A DNA stretch of 64,000 nucleotides from Maricurvus nonylphenolicus. Lineage in GTDB: Bacteria > Pseudomonadota > Gammaproteobacteria > Pseudomonadales > Cellvibrionaceae. Position numbers and translations under genes: made by a program. This document shows positions 1 to 8,356 of the stretch, piece after piece; position 1 is the first letter of the stretch; each line of letters opens with the position of its first letter. Location: NCBI RefSeq assembly GCF_042854845.1, contig NZ_AP031498.1:4774001-4838000 (forward strand), given 5' to 3'. The notes beneath the pieces are model-generated. The model was not told the DNA's origin. It ran no database searches and saw nothing but the letters and a program-made list of their open reading frames with translations.

Positions 1-284
1 ATCTTACTCAAGGTACTATCGAGGCGAGCAAAGCTGTCGAGCACCTCCACTGCGGTCTTTACCAGCTCAATGCCTTCATCGGTAAACGTCAGTTGGCGTT
101 GATTCATGCGGTACAAAGGAGCGCCAATAGCATCCCCCAGCTTTTTCATTTGCATGGACACCGTTGGCTGCGTCAAATACAAGGCTTTAGCCGCCGCACT
201 GATACCACCATGGTCGTGCACAGCCAGCAGAATCTCCAGCTGTCTCAAGGTGCCAATATGCGCATGCAGGCGTGATGTTTTCAT
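1..284 (-). CDS. LysR-family transcriptional regulator, N-terminal part
   Basis: Reading the minus strand from the ATG at 284 gives about 94 residues that run off the left edge. They form a LysR winged helix-turn-helix: LRQLEILLAVHDHGG, then SAAAKALYLTQPTVSMQMKKL and PLYRMNQRQLTFTDEG. The effector-binding domain lies outside the window. The gene is divergent from the small membrane protein and SbtA-type permease genes that follow, with about 144 bp between start codons. LysR regulators such as CmpR and CbbR often control carbon-uptake genes from such positions, so control of the permease operon is likely. This is inference from position. The gene is truncated by the window and is not a pseudogene as far as can be seen. 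Confidence 0.9.
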   Translation of the reverse strand, partial: MKTSRLHAHIGTLRQLEILLAVHDHGGISAAAKALYLTQPTVSMQMKKLGDAIGAPLYRMNQRQLTFTDEGIELVKTAVEVLDSFARLDSTLSK

Positions 285-323
285 AGCTTAATTCCCGGGG
301 ATATTCCCCCATCATAGACATTT

Positions 324-342
324 ATCTATACAAAATATAGAT
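324..342. promoter_or_regulatory. Inverted repeat, candidate LysR operator
   Basis: A perfect 7-bp inverted repeat, ATCTATA-CAAAA-TATAGAT, lies in the divergent region between the LysR gene and the permease operon. It contains a T-N11-A type core as expected for LysR boxes. A second ATCTAT-rich stretch follows at 346-360. Assignment to the adjacent LysR regulator is inference from position. Confidence 0.5.
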
Positions 343-428
343 AGCATCTATTTTTATCTATCCAACCATTTCTGCATAATAGCGCCGACTTTACACCCAC
401 ACTCACCCTAAGCTTTTTGGAGGCAACA

Positions 429-653
429 ATGGAGACATCACGTTTGGTATTTAGCCTGGTAGTAGGCCTTGGATTTATCGTACTTGGCAGCGTAGTGGCC
501 ACCAAAGCATCTATTGGTATGGCCCTTATGAGCATAGGCTTGGGACTTATCGCCATTAGTCTGATATCGAGCAAGTTGCAAAGCTATCAAGAGCCGCAGC
601 CCATTGTACTGACAACTCAAATCCAAAGCACAATCCCTAAGAACAATCCCTAA
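429..653 (+). CDS. Small two-helix membrane protein upstream of SbtA-type permease
   Basis: A 74-residue protein. An in-frame TTG exists at 417, but the ATG at 429 is preceded by a perfect GGAGG (419-423) five bases away, so 429 is taken as the start. Two hydrophobic helices are visible, about residues 5-25 (LVFSLVVGLGFIVLGSVVAT) and 28-46 (IGMALMSIGLGLIAISLIS). A polar Gln/Pro/Thr-rich tail follows. The gene ends 40 bp before the permease and is very likely co-transcribed with it. I do not recognise a family. A role as accessory or regulatory subunit of the permease is possible but unproven; it is not the PII-like SbtB. Confidence 0.7.
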   Translation: METSRLVFSLVVGLGFIVLGSVVATKASIGMALMSIGLGLIAISLISSKLQSYQEPQPIVLTTQIQSTIPKNNP

Positions 654-693
654 GCACAATTCCTAAGCAATGCAGAATTAAAGGAAGTCAGCT

Positions 694-1644
694 ATGCAAG
701 TCGATGTCGGTGTTGCGTTTTTTCTGTTAGGTGTATTTGCCAGCCTGGTGCGCGCAGATATTCAGTTCCCCAAATCGCTCTACCAGTCGCTGGTCTTGTT
801 CCTTATGCTAGCCATTGGTCTCAAAGGTGGCGTAGCTCTGGCGGAACATGCCTCATGGGAATTACTTGGACAATCCTTTACGGTTATCGCGTTTGGATTT
901 GCGCTACCGTTTATTGCGTTCCCCATTTTATATTATTTCGGCAAACTACCACGCTGGGATGCCGCCTCAATCGCAGCTCATTATGGCTCAGTATCGGTAG
1001 GCACCTACGCCGTTGCAGTGGCTTTCCTCGAAGCCAAAAATATTGAATATGAAGCTTATATTCCATTATTTGTGGTACTACTGGAAATGCCCGCTATTGT
1101 TGTCGGATTGGCATTGGCAAAGCGCAAAACGAATACCCCGGAACAAGCTGAAGAAAAACGCCAACTGTTACACGAAGTGCTATTCAATCAAGGAGTAGTC
1201 CTGATGGTTGGCGGACTCTTAATTGGATTCCTCGCCGGAGATAATATCAAGGGAGTAGCACCTTTCTTCTTTGACCTTTTTAAAGGTGTACTGGCACTGT
1301 TCTTACTCGAAATGGGCATGGTAGCAGCCAGCCGCCTAAAAGATATTAAACAAGTCGGCAGTTTTATGCTGGCCTTTGGTATGGCCATGCCCATTGTCGG
1401 CGGCATACTCGGCTGTCTATTGGGGCTGGCCATAGGGTTATCCACTGGCGGCGCTATTTTATTAGCGGTGCTGGGGGGCAGCGCCTCTTATATTGCCGTA
1501 CCCGCGGCGATGCGAGTTGCCCTACCCAATGCCAATCACAGCCTTTCTATCAGCTCATCACTGGGGGTCAGCTTTCCCTTTAACGTGCTGGTGGGCATTC
1601 CCACTTATACGGTTCTTGCCCAGTGGATTACTGGCGCGATCTAA
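694..1644 (+). CDS. Sodium-dependent bicarbonate permease, SbtA family (DUF897)
   Basis: A 316-residue integral membrane protein with about ten hydrophobic segments. It has the family signature LAIGLKGGVALAEH in the first third and the repeated half LLEMGMVAASRLKDI / GGSASYIAVPAAMRVALP in the second. SbtA-type proteins import bicarbonate driven by sodium; in non-photosynthetic bacteria they probably feed anaplerotic carboxylases. An AAGGAAG ribosome-binding site precedes the ATG. It follows a small membrane protein gene and is divergent from a LysR regulator. Its stop overlaps the stop of the convergent 106-residue gene by a few bases. Substrate assignment rests on family membership only. Confidence 0.88.
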   Translation: MQVDVGVAFFLLGVFASLVRADIQFPKSLYQSLVLFLMLAIGLKGGVALAEHASWELLGQSFTVIAFGFALPFIAFPILYYFGKLPRWDAASIAAHYGSVSVGTYAVAVAFLEAKNIEYEAYIPLFVVLLEMPAIVVGLALAKRKTNTPEQAEEKRQLLHEVLFNQGVVLMVGGLLIGFLAGDNIKGVAPFFFDLFKGVLALFLLEMGMVAASRLKDIKQVGSFMLAFGMAMPIVGGILGCLLGLAIGLSTGGAILLAVLGGSASYIAVPAAMRVALPNANHSLSISSSLGVSFPFNVLVGIPTYTVLAQWITGAI

Positions 1645-1961
1645 TTGCTGGTACGATCAACAGCCGAGCCAACGCGGGTCTTAAGGGCCCGCTCCTCAAA
1701 AGAAGATAAGCCACCACCTTCGAATCGATATGCCAAGCGATCTACTTTACCGGCCAGTTTGGCATCAATCACTTTATCGTAGTGGTAATTGATAAAGTCG
1801 ACACAGCTGGTATCGGCATCCGATGTCTTACTGCCAAACCAATTAAAGCAGGTCGCCAGTGAAGGGGAATCATTGAATGCTGTGGTCTTGGCATATACAT
1901 CGTAAGAAACCAATCCCAATATCATGGATGGCAAAAACCATTTAGGTGCGCGATAGGTCAT
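1641..1961 (-). CDS. Uncharacterised small secreted or anchored protein overlapping nhaA
   Basis: A 106-residue protein beginning MTYRAPKWFLPSMILGL. It has one short N-terminal hydrophobic segment (residues 8-24), possibly a signal peptide or anchor. The rest is polar and has two cysteines (about residues 38 and 53) that could pair in the periplasm. No family is recognised. Its start lies 20 bp inside the 3' end of nhaA, which implies translational coupling with the antiporter gene. Its 3' end overlaps the end of the convergent permease gene. The overlap and absence of stops argue for a real gene, but the function is unknown. Confidence 0.6.
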   Translation of the reverse strand: MTYRAPKWFLPSMILGLVSYDVYAKTTAFNDSPSLATCFNWFGSKTSDADTSCVDFINYHYDKVIDAKLAGKVDRLAYRFEGGGLSSFEERALKTRVGSAVDRTSN

Positions 1962-3147
1962 AGCGATACTCCTGAACCCGTTGTTTTTTTAACGACAAGT
2001 GGATAACGAGAGAACCAACAATAGCAGCCAGTATAGAACCGAGTAATACGCCGATTTTTACCCTGTCTATATAAGAAGAGTCCATACCTTCAAACGCTAA
2101 AGAACCGATAAACAAACTCATGGTAAAGCCAATACCACATAGGCAGGCCACCCCATAGAGTTGCAACCAGGAGCTTTCAGAAGGTAATTTGGCCAGTTTC
2201 AATTTAATCACGATCCAGCTGACACCAAAGACTCCGATTTGATTGCCGAAGAACAAACCTGCGGCAATCCCCAGAGTGATTGGGTTAAACAGATCAGCCA
2301 CAGAAACACCGGATAAACTCACACCGGCATTACTAAATGCAAACAGGGGTAAAATGAAGAAGGCAACCCATGGCTGCAGGCTATGCTCCATAGATTTCAA
2401 CATGGAATCGCCGTGCTCATTGGTAACATTAAGCGGAATCAATAATGCGACCATAAAGCCTGCCAGCGTTGCATGTACGCCGGACTTCAAGACCGCGGCC
2501 CAGACAACCATCCCCACAACAATGTAGATACTTTGATAGCGAACATTGGCTAAATTCATTAACAGCAGGATAAACAACCCGCCGCTGGCAACCACTAAGG
2601 AGACAATCGATAGATCTGAAGAGTAAAACAGGGCAATAATGACAATAGCGGCAATATCATCAAAAATCGCTACGGACAGTAAAAACAGCTTCAGGCTGAC
2701 CGGCACCCGGTTACCGAAGAGACTCAGAACACCTAAAGCAAAGGCAATATCGGTAGCCGCAGGAATAGCCCAGCCTCTGGAGCCAATAATATCGCCACCG
2801 TTAAAATAGGCATAAATAAGTGCAGGTGTGACAACCCCCGCTAGCGCAGCCACAGCCGGCAATACCACCTGATCGAGGGACGACAAATGACCATCGACTA
2901 ATTCCCGCTTAACCTCGAGGCCAACCAGGAAAAAGAACAGGGCCATTAATCCATCGTTGATCCACAGCAGCAAAGGCTTGTTGATGGCAAAATCGGCAAA
3001 CTGGACAACAACCGGTATATTCAGAAAGCTATGGTAGGCATCGGCCATCACCGAATTGGCAATAGCGATAGCCAATATGGCCGCCCCCACCAGCAAAATA
3101 CCGCCGGTTGCGTCATGTTGTAACATTTCACGAAATACTTTTGGCAT
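1942..3147 (-). CDS. nhaA: Na+/H+ antiporter NhaA
   Basis: A 401-residue inner-membrane antiporter that exports sodium in exchange for protons. It aligns with E. coli NhaA without gaps over the core: Asp133 in ATDIAFALGVL, Asp163-Asp164 in IFDDIAAI, and the pH-sensing His225 in SGVHATLAGFM are all at the same numbers. The segment equivalent to E. coli GLLIGKPLGI reads GLFFGNQIGV, so the position of Lys300 is Asn302 here. The gene is divergent from nhaR with about 156 bp between starts. A small gene overlaps its 3' end. Regulation by NhaR in response to sodium is expected from the arrangement known in E. coli. Confidence 0.95.
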   Translation of the reverse strand: MPKVFREMLQHDATGGILLVGAAILAIAIANSVMADAYHSFLNIPVVVQFADFAINKPLLLWINDGLMALFFFLVGLEVKRELVDGHLSSLDQVVLPAVAALAGVVTPALIYAYFNGGDIIGSRGWAIPAATDIAFALGVLSLFGNRVPVSLKLFLLSVAIFDDIAAIVIIALFYSSDLSIVSLVVASGGLFILLLMNLANVRYQSIYIVVGMVVWAAVLKSGVHATLAGFMVALLIPLNVTNEHGDSMLKSMEHSLQPWVAFFILPLFAFSNAGVSLSGVSVADLFNPITLGIAAGLFFGNQIGVFGVSWIVIKLKLAKLPSESSWLQLYGVACLCGIGFTMSLFIGSLAFEGMDSSYIDRVKIGVLLGSILAAIVGSLVIHLSLKKQRVQEYRYDLSRT

Positions 3148-3303
3148 AACCTCTCCCTTGAAAGCACTGCGCTCATAATTCGTGAACGCACAGGGTTCAA
3201 TTTATACCTATAACGCCTAAACAAATATATTCGATTAAAACTAATCCATAACTCGAAAAATACGTATAATAAATATTGATAATAAACCCGTAGACCTCCA
3301 GAC

Positions 3304-4215
3304 ATGAAACAGCTCAACTACAAACATCTGCGCTACTTCTTCACCGTCGCCCGTGAAGGCAGCATTGTTAAAGCCGCCGAGGTATTACATGTCTCACCAC
3401 AGACGATTAGCGGTCAGCTAACGGCATTTGAGGATTATCTGGGTATTGAGCTGTTTGATCGCGTCGGTAAGCGCCTGGTTCTCAACACTGAAGGCAAGTT
3501 GGCATTACACTATGCGGAAGATATTTTTTCCCTGGGCGAAGAGCTACAACAGTCACTTCAGGCTCACGACCTGACTAAAACCTTTATCTTTAATGTGGGT
3601 ATTACTGATGTGGTCCCCAAGATTCTCGTGGCCACGATCCTTGAAAGTGCCTACGAGCTGGATGGCCCGGTAAAACTGGTATGTCGAGAGGGGGATTACA
3701 AAACCTTACTGGGAGAACTGGCGCTTAACCGTATTGACTTGGTCATCTCAGACCGCCCGCTGACTACTAGCATTCCCATTAAAGCCTACAACCACTTACT
3801 GGGCGAGAGCGGATTGAGCTTTTATGCCAAGAACAACGATGCTAAAAAACTAAAAAGTGATTTTCCCTACTCCCTTGATCAGTCCCCCTTGCTTATTTCC
3901 AGTGATAAATCCAACCAAAAGGCCAACTTACTTAACTGGTTTGAAAGTATCGATGTCGCCCCTGAGATTGTTGCGGAATTCGACGATAGCGCGCTGATGA
4001 AATATTTTGGCCAACTGGGGCACGGGGTCTTCTGTACTCCATCCATTATCGAGCAGCATGTGTGCAAACAATACGATGTCAAGGTTATTGGCCGAACCGA
4101 TGCCGTTAAAGAGCGATACTATGCCATTTCCCCCGAGCGCAAGATGAAGCATCCTGGTGTGCGCCTGCTGGCAGAAACGGCAGAGCAACTATTTGCGTCC
4201 AAACGCAAACAATAG
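3304..4215 (+). CDS. nhaR: LysR-family activator NhaR
   Basis: A 303-residue LysR-type regulator. The winged helix-turn-helix occupies residues 1-62 (YKHLRYFFTVAREGSIVKAAE, then VSPQTISGQL and ELFDRVGKRLVLNTEG). An effector domain follows. The start MKQLNYKHLRYF and the overall sequence match the NhaR branch, whose members activate nhaA when intracellular sodium rises. Divergent placement next to nhaA supports the name. No clear terminator is seen downstream. Confidence 0.88.
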   Translation: MKQLNYKHLRYFFTVAREGSIVKAAEVLHVSPQTISGQLTAFEDYLGIELFDRVGKRLVLNTEGKLALHYAEDIFSLGEELQQSLQAHDLTKTFIFNVGITDVVPKILVATILESAYELDGPVKLVCREGDYKTLLGELALNRIDLVISDRPLTTSIPIKAYNHLLGESGLSFYAKNNDAKKLKSDFPYSLDQSPLLISSDKSNQKANLLNWFESIDVAPEIVAEFDDSALMKYFGQLGHGVFCTPSIIEQHVCKQYDVKVIGRTDAVKERYYAISPERKMKHPGVRLLAETAEQLFASKRKQ

Positions 4216-4387
4216 CCTGGCTGACAAGCTGCAAACCACCAGCAGAAATCCCATAAAAAACAACAGGTTAATAGGTTTTTAGAATAATGCACAACTAATC
4301 ATATAGGGCTGCTACCTTTAAGGTTACTGATTTATTAACTACGCTCAATATAACCTTGACGATAATGATCTGAGCAAAGCTTCCCTG

Positions 4388-5173
4388 ATGATTTACCGCC
4401 CCATATTTCTGTTGCAACTCTTTGTGAGCATGACGCTAGGGCCAGCCTTTAGCTCAGCATCAGAAATCACCTACCTAAGTGCCACGCCATTTGAAGATAT
4501 AACTCAGGAAAAAACGATAAACCCCAGAAATATTGGCTTTGTACTACTGGACAGGGTTTTAGCGGACAGCAAGATCTCTCTGCATTCACAATCCATTCCC
4601 ACCATGAGAGTACATCAGGCAATCAATCGAAGATCCTACCCAAACTGGGTAGTGCTGGCAGTCGAAACAAGCGATTTTAAGAGCTTTAACGACCTATCAG
4701 ATAAATATGAAGTATCTGATACAATCTTTGAATTGCAGTGCGCTATAGTTTCTCACCATACAACGACAACACCTCCATATTCCATCACCAAAGAAGACAA
4801 TGCTACTCTGGGTCTTGTTGCCCATGTTTCTGAAGTCGATGTTGCCAACCGCGCAACGCCATTCCCGATCAAATTTGTTGCGGTAAAGACTTATAGCCAT
4901 GGTTTGAAAATGCTTATGGCGGGGAGACTCTCATATCTCGCCACCACGGTAGAAGCTTTTGCGCTCACAGCTGCATCAGCTCGGCTTGAGAAAAGCCTGT
5001 TCGACATCCACGAGTGCCACAACAACAAAATAGTAAAACTGTTATTTTATATCGACAATAAGATGCAACCTGAAACTATAGGGCTGATAAAGCAAAAACT
5101 TCAACAAGCGATCGCAAACGGAACAGCCCAGAAAGTCTATGATGAGTTTTATGGAAAATACCTCACCGAATAA
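4388..5173 (+). CDS. Periplasmic solute-binding-like protein, orphan
   Basis: A 261-residue protein with an N-terminal signal peptide (hydrophobic residues 6-22, likely cleavage near SSASE). The mature part resembles the two-lobed family-3/TAXI-like substrate-binding fold. A conserved-looking stretch is LKMLMAGRLSYLATTVEAF, and the C-terminal segment IKQKLQQAIANGTAQKVYDEFYGKYL is typical of the last helix of such proteins. No permease or ATPase gene is adjacent, so it may serve as a sensor or distant transporter component. The gene stands alone and converges with the SnoaL-like gene (gap 7 bp). Family assignment is moderate. Confidence 0.65.
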   Translation: MIYRPIFLLQLFVSMTLGPAFSSASEITYLSATPFEDITQEKTINPRNIGFVLLDRVLADSKISLHSQSIPTMRVHQAINRRSYPNWVVLAVETSDFKSFNDLSDKYEVSDTIFELQCAIVSHHTTTTPPYSITKEDNATLGLVAHVSEVDVANRATPFPIKFVAVKTYSHGLKMLMAGRLSYLATTVEAFALTAASARLEKSLFDIHECHNNKIVKLLFYIDNKMQPETIGLIKQKLQQAIANGTAQKVYDEFYGKYLTE

Positions 5174-5180
5174 ACCATCA

Positions 5181-5654
5181 CTATTTCCCAAAAGAAAATG
5201 TATTAATTAGACGTTGTACGATAGCCTTGAAAAAAAGCTTAACCGGGTTATCACTAATCAGACCCAACTGTCGGTACAAGGTAAAGTGATCACTGAGCCC
5301 CCACTGTTCGACAATTTTGCCATTATCAACCCGGCAAACAGTCACATCGGTGAAATCCACTTTATTCCCTGTTGCAGGCAACCCGAACAACATGCCTTTA
5401 TGGGTCCCGGTAATATTGAGGCGGACAAGCACCTTATCATCCACACATACAAGCTCATCAATCCTCTCGCTATAGTCAGGAAATCCCTGGCGAATAGTAG
5501 AAGCAAGTTTCTTTACCCCCTCAATACCATCCCCCCAATCGGTTAACGGGTAATGTCCAACAATCGTATCCCCGTAAAAATCAGCAACCCGTGAAACATC
5601 CCCTTCACTCCATATCACACGACACGCGTTTCTCACCAGCTCTTCATTACTCAT
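5181..5654 (-). CDS. SnoaL-like (NTF2-fold) protein
   Basis: A 157-residue cytosolic protein of the SnoaL-like polyketide-cyclase / ester-cyclase group. Typical elements are WSEGDVSRVADFYGDTIVGH, GIEGVKKLASTIRQGFPDY, and the strand segment VLVRLNITGTHKGMLFGLPATG, ending with IVEQWGLSDHFTLYRQLGL. The fold is an alpha+beta barrel that binds hydrophobic ligands; the reaction cannot be predicted. It lies 30 bp downstream of a serine-hydrolase gene on the same strand, so the two are probably one operon. Confidence 0.8.
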   Translation of the reverse strand: MSNEELVRNACRVIWSEGDVSRVADFYGDTIVGHYPLTDWGDGIEGVKKLASTIRQGFPDYSERIDELVCVDDKVLVRLNITGTHKGMLFGLPATGNKVDFTDVTVCRVDNGKIVEQWGLSDHFTLYRQLGLISDNPVKLFFKAIVQRLINTFSFGK

Positions 5655-5684
5655 TTTTATTTCTACCCTTAGATTTGTTTACTT

Positions 5685-6845
5685 TTATTTTTCATCTGTG
5701 GCTTTGGCAATCGCCCTCAACATTTCAAGGGTTTCCAACTCTTTATTGGTAGATTCACTGGATGTAGTACCGTACTGTCGATTTGAAGATAGCTTTACGA
5801 TTACCAGGTCGCGTGATGGATCCACGTAAATAAATTGGTTATAAACACCTATTGCCGAGAACTCACCTAAATCCCCTTCGGGAATCCACCACTGAAGCCC
5901 ATAACCCAAAGGAAACTTGTGGTCGCCAAGTAATACCTCTCCAGGTTTGAGGTGTGCAGCTTGAATGGTCGTAGAGGCGTTAACCCAGGCTGCTGGTATA
6001 ATCTGTTTTCCATTCCACACCCCGGAGTTTCGGAATAGCTCTCCGAACTTGGCAAAATCACGCGCGGTCATTAATACGCCGCCGGCAGCCATTTCGGTGC
6101 CTTCTCGATCAATCAACCAATAACCCGCATTTTCCATTCTTAATGGGTTGTAGAGATGTTTTTGCATATAGGCCGATATGGATACGCCTGTGGCCTTAAT
6201 CAGGAGCAATCCCAAGGCCATGGTATCGGCGGAGTTATAGCGACATTGCTTACCTGGTTCGTACCCTCGCTCAATACCAGATACAAATTCTTCGAGCGTA
6301 TCTATGCCCGCCATTACGGCTTCGAAGCGATGAACCTCTGCGTTAGGGTCACTGTAATCTTCACTCCAACGAGCACCTGATGACATCTGCAGTACATGCA
6401 GAATACTAACGCCATCATAAGCAGACCCTTTAAGGCTGGGCACATAATCGGAGATAGGATCCTCTATACTGCTAATTTTTCCCTCTTCGAGAGCAATACC
6501 GACAAGCGCAGACACAATGCTTTTTGACATTGAAAATGAAATCCAGGGAACATCTTTCCCGCCGGTCAGATAATAATGCTCGAAACAGATTTTTCCCTGT
6601 TTTAACACCAAAAGTGCAGCGGTATCGGTTTCTTTGATTAATGCCTCAGTAGTTTTCTGCTCTGATAAATACTCGTAATGCTCAGGCAATGATAGGCTGT
6701 CCCCACTCGGGAAAGGAGACGGCGCAATACAGGGCGTCATTACTTTTGTTGGCAGGAAATCCTTGAGCACTGGAAATACATCATGCATAGGTTGTCCCGC
6801 GTATAACTTTAACGCCGCCTCGGGCTGTACTTCAGAAATCGTCAT
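5685..6845 (-). CDS. Beta-lactamase-fold serine hydrolase, NylB-like
   Basis: A 386-residue serine hydrolase of the class-C beta-lactamase / 6-aminohexanoate-dimer-hydrolase group. The catalytic SxxK is Ser105-Met-Ser-Lys108 (WISFSMSKSIVSALVG). The tyrosine motif is Tyr203-Asn-Ser205 (KQCRYNSADT). The C-terminal strand GVYNQFIYVDPSRDLVIVKL replaces the usual HxG. No signal peptide is evident. Such enzymes hydrolyse esters or amides; the substrate is unknown. It precedes the SnoaL-like gene on the same strand and is divergent from an AraC-type regulator that probably controls it. Confidence 0.87.
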   Translation of the reverse strand: MTISEVQPEAALKLYAGQPMHDVFPVLKDFLPTKVMTPCIAPSPFPSGDSLSLPEHYEYLSEQKTTEALIKETDTAALLVLKQGKICFEHYYLTGGKDVPWISFSMSKSIVSALVGIALEEGKISSIEDPISDYVPSLKGSAYDGVSILHVLQMSSGARWSEDYSDPNAEVHRFEAVMAGIDTLEEFVSGIERGYEPGKQCRYNSADTMALGLLLIKATGVSISAYMQKHLYNPLRMENAGYWLIDREGTEMAAGGVLMTARDFAKFGELFRNSGVWNGKQIIPAAWVNASTTIQAAHLKPGEVLLGDHKFPLGYGLQWWIPEGDLGEFSAIGVYNQFIYVDPSRDLVIVKLSSNRQYGTTSSESTNKELETLEMLRAIAKATDEK

Positions 6846-6960
6846 ATCTCAATTAACTCCGCCACACTGTCTCTAACACTATTTGGGGCCTGATATCATC
6901 AGGGTAAGCATCCACCTACAGGCAGTTTTCGTGAATACTCAATGTGTGCTATATAATCAC

Positions 6961-6996
6961 TTTGGCGGACCTGTCGTATCGACCGGTCCCGCCAAA
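6961..6996. promoter_or_regulatory. Strong imperfect palindrome between serine hydrolase and AraC gene
   Basis: TTTGGCGG at the left pairs with CCGCCAAA at the right, and inner segments ACC/GGT and GTCG/CGAC also pair, leaving a 3-base loop, one mismatch and one bulge. No T-run follows on either strand, so it is not a simple terminator. The position in a divergent promoter region suggests an operator or an RNA structure in the leader. Confidence 0.45.
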
Positions 6997-7058
6997 AGCA
7001 CTATATTTTGTCAGCATCTGTTAAAGCCCATAAAACCGGGAGGTTTTATAGATACGCC

Positions 7059-8081
7059 ATGAGTGAGCAGTACCCCTACTCCCTTAAATTCGCATTAGAC
7101 GGTTTAGTCAAATGCGGGGTTGATATTGACCTGCTATTCAAGACAATGAATGTCGATAGCGCCTCCCTGCTGCATCAAAGCGCACCGATTTCATCTGAAA
7201 TGTGGTGCCAGATTTTGGATGAGGCTATACGCCAAACGGGAAACCCCAATATTGGGCTTACAGCAAACCTTCACGCGGATCTGGCGGATTACGGCCCCCT
7301 TGGCTTTACACTGCTCAATGCAGAGAATATGCAACAGGTACTGCGGGTTATGTGTACCTACGTGAAATTAAGCCAAACCGGGCTAGAGGTTGACTACCGA
7401 TTTGAGAAAGACAATTGCATTATCGACATTGTATCAACCGATTGGCGAGTTCCTGTCCACAGAGCTGCGACAGATTGGGCTATAACCTGCGGCATCGCCT
7501 TTGTACGGTCATGGTGCCGTAACGACTGGAGTCCAGACCAAATCCAGGTTATGTATGAAAAACCTGATGATACTGCAATCTATGACAAGAGCCTGGATTG
7601 TCCGGTACTGTTTGGCCAACCGAAAAATGCAGTCATTATTAAACGGGAAGTCCTAAAACAGGAAAAGCCCGATGCCGATCACCGCCTATTTAATATCTTG
7701 CAAGATGATCTGAATAACACGCTAGCATATGTTTTGAAGGAATCATCAGAACAGGTTTCCCTGATCAGTAAAATACAGCGGGAAATTGCCAGCCTGATAT
7801 CCAATGGCGCCCCTTCACTGGATCAAGTAGCAAGCAAGCTACATATGAGTGCCCGCACGTTACAGCGACGATTGGGTGAGGAAGGCTGTACCTTCAAGCA
7901 GCTCACTGAAGAAACACGCTGCATCATGGCAAAAAATTATATTGATTCCTACAAGTATTCATCCATCGACATTGCCTTTCTACTGGGCTACTCGGAAGTG
8001 AGCGCTTTTAGCCGGGCGTTTCGGCGCTGGACGGGGCTAACACCCATGCAGTATCAGGAAAGATCAAAAGATAACCCGTAG
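7059..8081 (+). CDS. AraC-family transcriptional regulator (Arabinose_bd-like N-domain)
   Basis: A 340-residue regulator from the ATG at 7059 (MSEQYPYSLKFALDGLVK). An upstream in-frame TTG at 7008 would add 17 residues but lacks a ribosome-binding site. The N-terminal ligand domain resembles that of OruR/ArgR-type AraC proteins. The C-terminal double helix-turn-helix is clear: LDQVASKLHMSARTLQRRL, then SSIDIAFLLGYSEVSAFSRA and FRRWTGLTPMQYQ. It is divergent from the serine hydrolase/SnoaL-like pair, its most likely target. The next gene downstream, a TonB receptor 275 bp away, is a second candidate. Confidence 0.9.
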   Translation: MSEQYPYSLKFALDGLVKCGVDIDLLFKTMNVDSASLLHQSAPISSEMWCQILDEAIRQTGNPNIGLTANLHADLADYGPLGFTLLNAENMQQVLRVMCTYVKLSQTGLEVDYRFEKDNCIIDIVSTDWRVPVHRAATDWAITCGIAFVRSWCRNDWSPDQIQVMYEKPDDTAIYDKSLDCPVLFGQPKNAVIIKREVLKQEKPDADHRLFNILQDDLNNTLAYVLKESSEQVSLISKIQREIASLISNGAPSLDQVASKLHMSARTLQRRLGEEGCTFKQLTEETRCIMAKNYIDSYKYSSIDIAFLLGYSEVSAFSRAFRRWTGLTPMQYQERSKDNP

Positions 8082-8356
8082 GCATAACCGCTCTCTTTGT
8101 TCCTTTCAAAATCTTATCAATAAGCCCCTTCTACATCCCTCAAAAACCTGACACGACAGCATGCTTAAAAACTGGCGCCTGCTGTCCATGACCCTGAAAA
8201 CTATTAATGGTTAGATAATAAAGCAACTACTTGCTTTACAAACTCTCTCCTTGGCCGGGGTATGGCTCCGGCATTTTTTACCTGTAAATCCCTGAGAGTT
8301 TCTAGATATAACTAAACCAACGACAGCAATGACACAGTTGGTATCAGGAGAGCACG

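Noticed and set aside
7008..7058. TTG start for the AraC gene
   Set aside because: No ribosome-binding site and the extra residues do not look like the family N-terminus; ATG at 7059 fits better.
8155..8186. GACAGCA/TGCTGTC inverted repeat before the 8.4 kb receptor
   Set aside because: Arms are only 7 bp with an 18-base gap and no second copy was seen; not distinguishable from chance.
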